Part shown: positions 7,716 to 15,129 of the stretch, in pieces
Position numbering within the stretch: the stretch's first letter is position 1
Layout of the letters: each line of letters opens with the position of its first letter
Assembly (NCBI GenBank): GCA_015655535.1
Contig: JAATEW010000288.1
Location: 1-27,550, forward strand
Origin: Hyphomicrobiales bacterium
Lineage (GTDB): Bacteria > Pseudomonadota > Alphaproteobacteria > Rhizobiales > Beijerinckiaceae
Direction: 5' to 3'
Length of the DNA stretch: 27,550 nt
Notes under the pieces: generated by a model
The model's database searches: none
What the model was told of the DNA's origin: nothing
The model's input: the letters and a program-made list of their open reading frames with translations, nothing else
Made by a program: the position numbers and the translations under genes

Positions 7716-8944
7716 GAGATGCGCCCGAGCTGCTCGGCTTCGACGGTCTGCGCGAGCAGCCGTTTGCCGCGATGCGAGCCTTTGACAAGGCAGGCAAAGG
7801 CGAGTGTATCGACCGCGACGAGCGTCACCCACCAGATCTGTTCCGTCGCAAGGCCGAAGACCGCTATGGTCAATCCGGCCACGAGGCCCGCGATCAGTGC
7901 CGGCGCGACATTGGGCGGCGTGCGCCCGGCGGCGGAAAAAGCAAAGAGAATAAGAGCCGCGAAAGCCCAGGCGCCGACAATTCCAAGATCGTACCAGATT
8001 TCGAACATGAGGCTCGTCGGCGTGTCCGCCGGAAGATAGCCCATGCTCACGCCGCCCGCCGCCATGACGAGGCCATGCCCCGTGATGACGCGCAGCCATT
8101 CGTTCGCCATCAGATCCGCCCAGACGACCATCGGCGACGCAAAGCTCTCCGCAAAGCCCGTGGCATTGACGATAAATCGCGTGAGGAACGCCCAAGCGGG
8201 CGCGGCGGCGAAGAGAGCCGCGAAAAGCACCGCCGCGATGCGCGCCGTCCAGACGGGCTGCGACATGGCGCCCGCGAAAGTCAGAGCGCCGATGGCCATG
8301 GCCATCAGGGAAATCCGCGCCCAAGCGCCGATGACGGCGACAGCGACGAGGATGGCCAGCGCACCAGCCGTCATCCAGCGCTCGCGCAAACTCAAGACGC
8401 CGAGCGCCGGCCAGATCAAAAGCACGAGCGTGATGACCGAGCGCTGCAAAAGCGAGGTCTCGATATCCGAGCCGCCCTTGAAATTGGCGACGCCCACAAG
8501 GATCAGGATAAGGGTCGCGAGAACCGTGGCGAAAAGCCCGATCGGAATAAGATTGAGATTGGACACTTTGGTCCGGTCCGGCAGGCAGGAGGCGGCGAGT
8601 GCCACAAGCAGGCCAAGGCCGAAGGTCTTGAAGAAACGTTCGCCTGCCGGCAATGGAAACACCGTCCAGGTCAGGGACAGACAAGACCAGAAGGCGATGA
8701 ACAGCGTGAGCGCTCCCAGCGGAGACCGCAGGGCCTGGAGCAGCCGTGCGATGCCATTGTCGCCGCGCAGCACGGCCGCGATCAGGATGAGCACCGCGCC
8801 GACCGGCATCAGAGAATAAAGCGCCTGAATCGAAAACAGCCCGGCGCAGGGCGTGACGATCACGAGAACCGCGAGACCCAGCCGATTGAGGAGCTTGGCC
8901 GCCTCAGCGGCCGGGTCATCGAAAGAACGGCTGACTGCGGACAT
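7712..8944 (-). CDS. O-antigen ligase/polymerase-like membrane protein
   Basis: A 410-residue polytopic protein with roughly eleven or twelve hydrophobic segments. A larger loop before the last helices (about 255-315) contains TGHG (288-291) and then LPADTPTSLMFEIWYDLGIVG. This is the layout of the O-antigen ligase/Wzy superfamily, where a G-x-G and a P-x-x-x-x-H/N-like segment precede a helix with ELGxxG. It would join or polymerise glycans on the periplasmic side of the inner membrane. The assignment rests on topology and this loop; the classic catalytic His of WaaL is not clearly in place. Its TAA overlaps the TAA of the opposite ABC exporter gene. The start at 8944 follows a 153-base gap that also has a small hairpin (9026-9041). 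Confidence 0.68.
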   Translation of the reverse strand: MSAVSRSFDDPAAEAAKLLNRLGLAVLVIVTPCAGLFSIQALYSLMPVGAVLILIAAVLRGDNGIARLLQALRSPLGALTLFIAFWSCLSLTWTVFPLPAGERFFKTFGLGLLVALAASCLPDRTKVSNLNLIPIGLFATVLATLILILVGVANFKGGSDIETSLLQRSVITLVLLIWPALGVLSLRERWMTAGALAILVAVAVIGAWARISLMAMAIGALTFAGAMSQPVWTARIAAVLFAALFAAAPAWAFLTRFIVNATGFAESFASPMVVWADLMANEWLRVITGHGLVMAAGGVSMGYLPADTPTSLMFEIWYDLGIVGAWAFAALILFAFSAAGRTPPNVAPALIAGLVAGLTIAVFGLATEQIWWVTLVAVDTLAFACLVKGSHRGKRLLAQTVEAEQLGRIS

Positions 8945-9097
8945 GTCGGCTTGATCTCAATGCGAGGCGCAAACGCTTCGCAACCTTCCAGAACTCATAT
9001 TAACCTTCATAAGTTCGTCCGGCTGTGTGGCTTCAGCCACAGTTTCGAACCGAATGGCGCCGCTGTCGCCGCGCCATTTCGTCACCACCCTAAAGGT

Positions 9098-9865
9098 CTA
9101 GCCAGGCGCGATAGAGCGTCCGCCGTCGATGATGAACGTCTGGCCCGTCACGAATCGGCCAGCATCCGACGCGAGGAAAACCGCGGCGCCTGCTATATCG
9201 TCCGGTACGCCAATGCGGCGCAGCGGCGTATGCTGAAGCGTTGCCTGATGGATCTCCGGATCGCTCCACAGCGCCCGCGCGAAATCCGTGTGGACAAGTC
9301 CCGGCGCGATACAATTGGCGCGAATGTTATAGGCGCCCCATTCGACGGCGATATTGCGGGCAAGCTGCTGCTCGGCGGCTTTCGAAAGCGCATAAATGCC
9401 CAAGTTGTCCTGGCCTCGAAATCCGGCGATCGAGGAGATGATGATGATCGATCCGCCGCCCTGTTCGGCCATATGCGAAAGCACGTCGGCGCAAAGCCGG
9501 AAATGGCTGCGCAGATTGACGGCCATCGTCTTGTCGAAATCGGCATCGGAAATCTCGGCGCTCGGCCCGAAATGCGGATTGATCGACGCATTGCAGACGA
9601 GGCTGTCGATGCGGCCCCATCGGCGCAAGACCGTCTCGACCAAAGCTTCAAGCGCGGCTTGATCGGCGATGTCGCAGGCCTGCGCCAAAGCCTCGCCGCC
9701 TTGCGCCTTGATCGTATCGACGACCTCTTCGCAGGCTGCGAGCTTCCGGCTCGATATGGCGACCTTCGCGCCATGTTCGGCCATGCGAAGCGCTATGGCC
9801 CGGCCAATGCCGCGGCTCGATCCGGTGATCAAGGCCACTTTGCCGGAGAGATCGAAAAGCGTCAC
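9098..9865 (-). CDS. Short-chain dehydrogenase/reductase (classical SDR)
   Basis: A 255-residue cytoplasmic NAD(P)-dependent oxidoreductase. The cofactor motif TGSSRGIG is at 14-21, the NAS variant of the NNAG motif at 92-94, and the catalytic Ser145, Tyr158 and Lys162 are in SxxY-type spacing. The C-terminal phrases IRANCIAPGLVHTDF and GQTFIIDGG are typical of classical SDRs close to FabG/gluconate-5-dehydrogenase-like enzymes. The substrate is unknown. It starts 24 bases behind the stop of the hybrid kinase gene on the same strand and is likely cotranscribed with it. Confidence 0.93.
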   Translation of the reverse strand: MTLFDLSGKVALITGSSRGIGRAIALRMAEHGAKVAISSRKLAACEEVVDTIKAQGGEALAQACDIADQAALEALVETVLRRWGRIDSLVCNASINPHFGPSAEISDADFDKTMAVNLRSHFRLCADVLSHMAEQGGGSIIIISSIAGFRGQDNLGIYALSKAAEQQLARNIAVEWGAYNIRANCIAPGLVHTDFARALWSDPEIHQATLQHTPLRRIGVPDDIAGAAVFLASDAGRFVTGQTFIIDGGRSIAPG

Positions 9866-9889
9866 GGCATGCCTGCGGATAAAAGCTGT

Positions 9890-12085
9890 CTATAGGACAA
9901 GGCGGACCTTCTGCGCCAATTCCTCGCGCGTGAACGGCTTGACGAGAAGCTCGACGCCTTCGTCCAGCCGGTCATTGTGCATGATTGCTTGGCGCGCATA
10001 GCCGCTTGCAAAAAGCGTCTTGAGATTGGGCCGTAAGATCAAAGCCTGCTTGACGAGTTCGCACCCGTTCAATCCCGGAAGACCAATATCCGTCAAAAGC
10101 AGGATGATGGTTTGATCCTGACGCAGGATATTGAGCGCTTCCTTCGCATCCCGCGCCTGGCGCACGGCATGGCCGAGATCGATCAAAGTCTCGACCATAT
10201 AGGCACGCACGTCGTCTTCGTCTTCGACCACGAGAATCACGCTGCCCGCATCCGCATTGGTCTTTTCATCCAAGGATACAGGTCTTGGCACGGCGGGCTC
10301 ATCCGCCGCCGCCCGCGGCAGATAGATTTTGACTGTCGTGCCATGGCCCGGTTCGCTTTCGAGCGCGGCTTGGCCACCGGTCTGCTTCAGAAAGCCATAG
10401 ACTTGGCTCAAACCCAAGCCGGTGCCCTGCCCGATTGGTTTCGTCGTGAAGAAGGGCTCGAAGACCTTGCCCAGCATATCCTTTGCTATGCCCTTGCCCG
10501 TATCGCTGAAGGAGATCAGGACATAATTGCCGCTCTCTATGTCCAATTGCGCCGAGGTCTCGGCATCGACCGCGACATTATGGGCTTCGATCAGCAGCCG
10601 GCCTTTGCCTTCCATGGCGTCGCGCGCATTGATCGCGATATTGAGGATCGCATTGTCGAGTTGATTGACATCGACGAAAACCGGCCAGAGACCATCCACA
10701 ACCATGGTCTTTATCTCGATGTTTTCGCCGAGCGTGCGGCACAGCAGCTCCAGCATGGAGTCCAAGAGCTGCACGATATCCGTGGGCTTGGGATCGAGCG
10801 GCTGGCGCCGCGAAAAGGCAAGCAGATGCTGAGTCAGCATAGCGCTGCGTTTGGCCGCTTCGAAAGCGCTCTTCGCCCAGCGCGGCAGACGCGGATCGGC
10901 ACTCCCGATATGCTTTGTCAAAAGTTCGAGATTGCCCATGACGGCCGTCAGAAGATTATTGAAATCATGCGCGATGCCGCCGGTGAGCTGGCCGATGGCT
11001 TCGAGCTTCTGGGCTTGCCGCAATTGTTCTTCGACCTCGATGCGCGCCGCCTCCGCCGCGCCGCGCTGCCGCATCGCGACATGCAAGGCCTCATAGGCTG
11101 CGAATTGCCGCGCGAGCAGCCAGAGACTCAAAACGACCGCGGTGATGCAGAAAATAGCACTCGCGACGATGAGCGTTGCGACATGCCGCCAATCTTTCAA
11201 TATTTCGTCGTAAGTCTGCCCGACCGTCACGACAACGGGGAATTGTTTCGCCGTCATGGTCGCGAAAAGCCGCGACAGGCCATCGCCCGACGAATGTTCG
11301 ACGGCATAGGTCTGCGGCACGCCAAGGCGCGGCCGCCCTTCGATAGTATTGCTTCTAAAACTGCGGGCGCCGCCGACCACGGGAGGATAACGGGCGAGAA
11401 GCGTGCCGTCCTCGCGCCACAGACTGACGGCGGCACCCTCGCCGATTCCAAGCGCCTTATAGAGGTTTTCGAAATAGCCGACATCGATCGAACCGCGGAT
11501 CAGGCCAAGGAAGGTTCCGTCGGGCGCGCTCACTCGCCGTACGAGAAACATGCTCCAGGTCTGTGCCCCGCGCGTCGGCGCAAGATCGCCGAGAAAGGGC
11601 GCGTCCGTCGGTGCCTCGCGCAAGGCCTCGAAATAATCTCGGTCGGAAACATTGCTCGTGGGGTTGAAACCGTCGCGCGACGAATTGACGAGATGCCCAT
11701 CCGCGCCGATCAGCGCGACCGCCTGGATCTGCGGAATGCCGGTGATCTTCGCACGCAACAGCTCATGCGTCTCCGGTCCGCTTTGCGTGCGCGCATAATC
11801 TTCGGCCGACGCGACGCCGTCAGCCGCGATTTTTTCCTGCAAATTGCGCAAGACGAGATCGACGCTTTGCAAGGCGCGCTCGGTTTCCTCGACAAGAAGA
11901 ACGTCGAGCGTAATCAATTCGCGCTTCGCGGCGCGGATTTCCTGGGCGCGCAACTGCCAAACCACCCACGCCGTCGCGGCGCATAGCCCGGCGACGACGA
12001 TGACACCGGCCAGAAGCAGGATGCGGCGCGGCCGGACGGCCGAAGGGCCTCCATCGATCCGTTCTGGTTCCGAGCCAATGGGCAC
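9890..12085 (-). CDS. Membrane-bound hybrid sensor histidine kinase with C-terminal receiver
   Basis: 731 residues. Transmembrane segments at about 21-44 and 302-326 bracket a periplasmic sensor region (45-301) that resembles a dCache domain, with SSRDGFNPTSNVSDRDYF and GLIRGSIDVGYF. A short linker helix leads to HisKA with phospho-acceptor His373 in GGIAHDFNN. The ATPase domain follows, with N-box NIAINARDA (482-490), DTGKGI (528-533) and GTGLGLS (554-560). The receiver domain (615-731) has acidic pair EDED (621-624), phospho-acceptor Asp666 in LTDIGLPG and Lys716 in VKPF. It would sense a periplasmic small molecule and pass phosphate internally to its receiver. No DNA-binding response regulator is adjacent, so its partner is unknown. 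The SDR gene follows at 24 bases. Confidence 0.93.
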   Translation of the reverse strand: MPIGSEPERIDGGPSAVRPRRILLLAGVIVVAGLCAATAWVVWQLRAQEIRAAKRELITLDVLLVEETERALQSVDLVLRNLQEKIAADGVASAEDYARTQSGPETHELLRAKITGIPQIQAVALIGADGHLVNSSRDGFNPTSNVSDRDYFEALREAPTDAPFLGDLAPTRGAQTWSMFLVRRVSAPDGTFLGLIRGSIDVGYFENLYKALGIGEGAAVSLWREDGTLLARYPPVVGGARSFRSNTIEGRPRLGVPQTYAVEHSSGDGLSRLFATMTAKQFPVVVTVGQTYDEILKDWRHVATLIVASAIFCITAVVLSLWLLARQFAAYEALHVAMRQRGAAEAARIEVEEQLRQAQKLEAIGQLTGGIAHDFNNLLTAVMGNLELLTKHIGSADPRLPRWAKSAFEAAKRSAMLTQHLLAFSRRQPLDPKPTDIVQLLDSMLELLCRTLGENIEIKTMVVDGLWPVFVDVNQLDNAILNIAINARDAMEGKGRLLIEAHNVAVDAETSAQLDIESGNYVLISFSDTGKGIAKDMLGKVFEPFFTTKPIGQGTGLGLSQVYGFLKQTGGQAALESEPGHGTTVKIYLPRAAADEPAVPRPVSLDEKTNADAGSVILVVEDEDDVRAYMVETLIDLGHAVRQARDAKEALNILRQDQTIILLLTDIGLPGLNGCELVKQALILRPNLKTLFASGYARQAIMHNDRLDEGVELLVKPFTREELAQKVRLVL

Positions 12086-12162
12086 GCGGCTTGGATCCGC
12101 CTTTTATGGCCGTCGCCGGGGCATGACCTCAACACTAGGGCAAGTTGTCAAGCCCGTCACGC

Positions 12163-12375
12163 TCAACCGGCGCCGGGGTCGACTTTGCCGCCGGGTTTGG
12201 CCTTGCTGGAAAACAGGCCCGAACCCGGCGTCGCATCCTCGTTGATAAGATCCTCGCGGGCATGCGGCCCCTCGGCCGGCCATTCGGTGTCGCTGCGCTT
12301 TCGCGGTGCGGCAGCTGGTTTTTTCGCAGGCGCCACCCGGGGCGCCATCGGCCTCGCGGCTTTCGGCTTGTCCAT
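12163..12375 (-). CDS. Small Pro/Lys-rich hypothetical protein
   Basis: 70 residues from ATG 12375 (the frame is open further up to 12498, which would give 111). The N-terminal half is basic and rich in Ala, Pro and Lys. The C-terminal half has acidic residues and ends in TPGSGLFSSKAKPGG..., a phrase that recalls short conserved proteins of Rhizobiales. There is no signal peptide, so it is probably soluble and disordered. It lies 90 bases behind the extensin-like gene on the same strand. Function unknown. GAGGAGGG is 17-18 bases before the ATG, which is a little far. Confidence 0.5.
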   Translation of the reverse strand: MDKPKAARPMAPRVAPAKKPAAAPRKRSDTEWPAEGPHAREDLINEDATPGSGLFSSKAKPGGKVDPGAG

Positions 12376-12464
12376 GAGCTTTACCAAGCGGCCCTCCTCG
12401 CGTTTGTCTTCCAGACAACAAAGCGAGACAGACTTGGTTGCGTGACCACCCCAAAGCGCGGCAA

Positions 12465-13454
12465 TCAGCGCGGCGCGATCGAGGAGGTGATATCCCATTC
12501 CTCGGGGCGGCCTTCGGGCACGAAGGCCCCGTCCTCGCGCATGCTGCCGCGCGCGGGCGGCTGAGGCGCCGGCGCATAGGCCGAAGACTGCGGCGGACGG
12601 GTCGAGGACGTATAGGCAGGCGCCGTATAGGCGGGCGGCAGGCTGGCGACGGGGCTTCCAGGCCCCGCATGCAAAGCCATGGCCGGCTGCGGCGCACGGC
12701 CCTGCGCAATATCGGTTTCATCGTCGATCGCGGGCGCCTCGGGCAGACCGTCGCTGGGCGGCGCGGGCAAGGTCGACTGCGGCGCCGGCTTGCAGATGCG
12801 GCGGGCGCCCGTCGACGTATTGCCATGCATCGCGAGATCGACATGGATATGATTATAGTGAAACACGTTCGAGCCTGGCGCGAGCACGGTCGTGAAATGC
12901 GTGCAGGCGCCCGCCTGCACGTCGCGCAAAAAGGCTTGCGTCTGATCGTCGCCACGCGTCCAGTCGCGCACGATCGAAATCTCGCGTCCGTCGGCAAGCC
13001 GGAAACCGCCGATGTCGATCGCATTGCCGAAGGCGTGTTCGGAGATTGCCGCACCATATTGATTGTTCATGCTGCGGCACGAATAAGCGCCCATCGAATT
13101 GATCTCGACGACGCGCTGGCCGAACCGCGCCTGCGCCAAGGGCTGCACCACGTCGGCGAGCCAGGCGTCGAGTTCGGCGATCATCGGGCAGCCGAGCAAA
13201 GCCGTCGAATTCAGCGTGACCTCGCCATTTTGCAGGGCCGTTACTTTGAACGGATGGGTCAGGCCGCAAATGCCAGGCCCGTCGATCTCGCGCGCCGGTT
13301 GCAGATAAGCCGAGACATGGACGAGGTTTTGCGACAGACATGCGTTTTCAGCCTGGCCGCGCCAGGCGGGGCGCTGGGCCGACTGATAATTGGAGCAGCC
13401 GGCAAGTCCGAGGACCAGAGCTGCTGCCGCATATGGCAAAACGCGACGCGCCAT
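12465..13454 (-). CDS. Extensin-like lipoprotein (metal-dependent peptidase fold)
   Basis: 329 residues. The N-terminus is a lipoprotein signal with the lipobox LAGC, giving lipidated Cys20. Residues about 37-221 form an extensin-like C-terminal domain (PF06904 type): ISEHAFGNAIDIGGF with His140 and Asp147, and HYNHIHVDLAMHG with His204. This arrangement matches the zinc site of M15-like D,D-peptidases. Several Cys pairs suggest a periplasmic, disulfide-bonded protein. Residues 222-329 are a Pro/Ala-rich tail. A role in peptidoglycan trimming is plausible for the fold but unproven for this family. ATG at 13454 is followed directly by the signal peptide. Confidence 0.88.
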   Translation of the reverse strand: MARRVLPYAAAALVLGLAGCSNYQSAQRPAWRGQAENACLSQNLVHVSAYLQPAREIDGPGICGLTHPFKVTALQNGEVTLNSTALLGCPMIAELDAWLADVVQPLAQARFGQRVVEINSMGAYSCRSMNNQYGAAISEHAFGNAIDIGGFRLADGREISIVRDWTRGDDQTQAFLRDVQAGACTHFTTVLAPGSNVFHYNHIHVDLAMHGNTSTGARRICKPAPQSTLPAPPSDGLPEAPAIDDETDIAQGRAPQPAMALHAGPGSPVASLPPAYTAPAYTSSTRPPQSSAYAPAPQPPARGSMREDGAFVPEGRPEEWDITSSIAPR

Positions 13455-13532
13455 TGGCGCAATTTGTGCGGAATTCTTTAAGGCGCGCTAAACCATCTGG
13501 GTTAACGACAACCAAACGCGAAGACAGCCGGT

Positions 13533-13955
13533 ATGGCCAAAATCGAGATTACCGAGAAACAGGCCATCGATGAGGGCGAACTTACCTTCTCGACCGTGCG
13601 CGCCAGCGGGCCCGGCGGCCAGAACGTCAATAAGGTCGAAACCGCTGTCGAACTGCGCTTCGATGTCTGGGGTTCACCTTCGCTTGATGACGAAACCAAG
13701 CGGCGGCTGTCGCGCCTCGCCGGTAGCCGGTTAACGAGCGACGGCGTGCTCGTGCTTTTTGCGCAGAGGTTCCGCACTCAGAACCGCAACAGGGAAGACG
13801 CGGTCGAACGGCTGGTCGCGCTGATCGCCAAAGCCTTGGAGCGCGAGAAGCCGCGCGTCAAAACCAGACCCACGCTCGCCTCGCGCAAGCGCCGCGTCGA
13901 CAGCAAGGTGAAACACGGCGCGACGAAGCGGTTGCGGCAGAGCAAGGATGATTAG
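13533..13955 (+). CDS. arfB: Alternative ribosome-rescue factor / peptidyl-tRNA hydrolase ArfB
   Basis: 140 residues, the same length as the E. coli protein as remembered. The release-factor-like domain carries GGQ at 28-30 inside ASGPGGQNVNKVET. The basic tail (about 105-140, KTRPTLASRKRRVDSKVKHGATKRLRQ) is the helix that inserts in the empty mRNA channel of stalled ribosomes. It frees non-stop ribosomes by hydrolysing peptidyl-tRNA without a codon. It is divergent from the extensin-like gene (78-base gap). The retron begins immediately downstream, with no terminator visible between arfB and the retron promoter. Confidence 0.95.
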   Translation: MAKIEITEKQAIDEGELTFSTVRASGPGGQNVNKVETAVELRFDVWGSPSLDDETKRRLSRLAGSRLTSDGVLVLFAQRFRTQNRNREDAVERLVALIAKALEREKPRVKTRPTLASRKRRVDSKVKHGATKRLRQSKDD

Positions 13956-13980
13956 CGGCACGAATCGCGCTAAAGGCTTA

Positions 13981-14010
13981 TTGACACGGTTAAAAGCTTA
14001 TGTGAAAAAT
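13981..14010 (+). promoter_or_regulatory. Retron promoter
   Basis: A perfect -35 box TTGACA at 13981-13986 is followed after 18 bases by AAAAAT at 14005-14010 (four of six matches to TATAAT). Transcription would start near 14017, at the first bases of the a1 arm of the retron RNA. The agreement between the predicted start and the RNA end supports both calls. Confidence 0.5.
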
Positions 14011-14015
14011 ATTTA

Positions 14016-14185
14016 CCACTTACGCGTTTGGCACTCATTCGCAGTGCTTGGTCTGGCGTTTCGCCGGACATTATTTGATTGTCGCCTTTTATCGGTGCGG
14101 AAGTCCGCGCTGTCTCATCGCCTCTTGCGAGGACGCTACGCTCGATAAGCCATCACGAACTTCCTCACCTTCAATAGGTAAGTGG
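14016..14185 (+). ncRNA. Retron msr-msd RNA (template and primer for msDNA)
   Basis: The ends pair as a1 CCACTTAC (14016-14023) and a2 GTAAGTGG (14178-14185). The G at 14024 or 14026 just after a1 is the likely branching guanosine. The msr part shows two stem-loops: GCACT/AGTGC at 14031-14047 (7-base loop) and GTCTGGCG/CGCCGGAC at 14051-14069 with a TTT loop; as remembered, the GTTTCG loop setting also occurs in Retron-Eco1. The msd part (about 14075-14165) can form a long imperfect hairpin: TTATCG 14089-14094 with CGATAA 14143-14148, GTGCG 14095-14099 with CGC/AC at 14134-14139, and an apical CCTC/GAGG at 14121-14132. A local hairpin GCGG/CCGC (14097-14108) competes. The RT would copy the msd part into DNA joined 2'-5' to the RNA. 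Exact msDNA ends are not known. Confidence 0.75.
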
Positions 14186-15129
14186 CTCCTTTTGAACCTT
14201 TCGATCTAGTCAAGAGCATGAATCCGGAAACATTCCGGGTTCGCTCGCCTTCGACCGTAGTATTTCTTTGCGGCGGCGTCATTGACAAGGCGAGAAGCTC
14301 ACCACCCGTATGTCTCCGAGATGCATTCTGGCGACTGATTAGTCTCACTGCTCCAAAATATAAAGTCGTCTTGGCCGAAGACGCTGAACCGCTCACGACG
14401 GATGCGGGATATGGGGACCTCTTCAGCTTCGAATCCGATATCGCGCAAATCGTGGGCTTGATACTCCTCTTTGCTGAAAGCCCGGGCAGCCTCGCCGAGC
14501 TTGGCGCCTTTGCTGCCTTAACATCGGTTGCACCTAGCCTCCTAGCCGTGCTCGACGATCATTACTATGAACAGATTTCGTTTATCCGAAATGGTCCTAT
14601 CAAATACCTAGAGAACAAATATGGGGAAGAATGGATACTCGTTCTTGATCGGGATCATGTCGGCATCGCCACCGACGGCAAAATTAGTGGCTTAAATGAC
14701 CCAGCGTTTATGGGAAGCATTGTTCCTGCGATAGAAAAACGCCTCTCCAGCCGAACCGTCTTGTCCAGGTTTGACAGGCAAAACGGCGGGCATGCCATAC
14801 TGTTAATGACTGGACTTTGTCAGGAGTTCGGGGCGCTAACAATCAGCGAAATAAAGAAATACTTGGTCACGTTTGGTGTAGCCGATCAGCGGATACAAAA
14901 TTTTATATACTGCGCCACCCTTCTCGGATGGATAAAGAAAGTCCGGAAGGGCAACCATATCTTCTACGTAGCTACCCCCAATGAATCGGGTCTCGATTTT
15001 CAGATAGTTGGTGGCACCCGCGATAAAATCCGATGGCGATCTGACATACGCGACTTTTGGAAGTTGCACGATGGCCCGCGTATGCGAGCGATAACTGAAG
15101 TCATCGCACCACCGGCAGTCGTTCCATGA
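14182..15129 (+). CDS. Retron effector, St85/RcaT-like nucleoside deoxyribosyltransferase-type toxin
   Basis: 315 residues from GTG 14182; ATG 14218 (303 residues) is the alternative. The N-terminal domain has FLCGG (28-32), LLFAESPGSLAELGAF (95-110) and SFIRNGPIKYL (133-143). These correspond to FLCGG, LFPESPGSFTELGAF and SFINYGPVRLL in the Retron-Eco1 effector as I remember it. Glu99 and Glu106 lie in the conserved catalytic region of the nucleoside 2-deoxyribosyltransferase-like fold. Residues about 200-265 look like a winged-helix domain (TISEIKKYLVTFGVADQRIQNFIY...GNHIFYVA). In type II-A retrons this protein is the toxin, held inactive by RT-msDNA. GC content is visibly lower than next door (29 of 60 in line 14941). 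It overlaps the RT gene by 4 bases (ATGA). Confidence 0.85.
   Translation: MAPFEPFDLVKSMNPETFRVRSPSTVVFLCGGVIDKARSSPPVCLRDAFWRLISLTAPKYKVVLAEDAEPLTTDAGYGDLFSFESDIAQIVGLILLFAESPGSLAELGAFAALTSVAPSLLAVLDDHYYEQISFIRNGPIKYLENKYGEEWILVLDRDHVGIATDGKISGLNDPAFMGSIVPAIEKRLSSRTVLSRFDRQNGGHAILLMTGLCQEFGALTISEIKKYLVTFGVADQRIQNFIYCATLLGWIKKVRKGNHIFYVATPNESGLDFQIVGGTRDKIRWRSDIRDFWKLHDGPRMRAITEVIAPPAVVP

Noticed and set aside
9026..9041. Hairpin TGTGGC/GCCACA as a terminator
   Set aside because: No T-run follows on either strand; stem of six only.
7589..9895. 768-codon plus-strand frame opposite the O-antigen-ligase-like and SDR genes
   Set aside because: The translation is Arg/Gly/Asp-rich without domain features, while the minus strand shows clear membrane and SDR motifs.
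10112..11986. 624-codon plus-strand frame opposite the hybrid kinase
   Set aside because: A shadow of the kinase gene; no recognisable motifs, and the opposite strand has complete kinase and receiver signatures.
13956..14181. A coding gene between arfB and the retron effector
   Set aside because: Only short frames exist here, while inverted repeats and paired ends explain the stretch as retron RNA.
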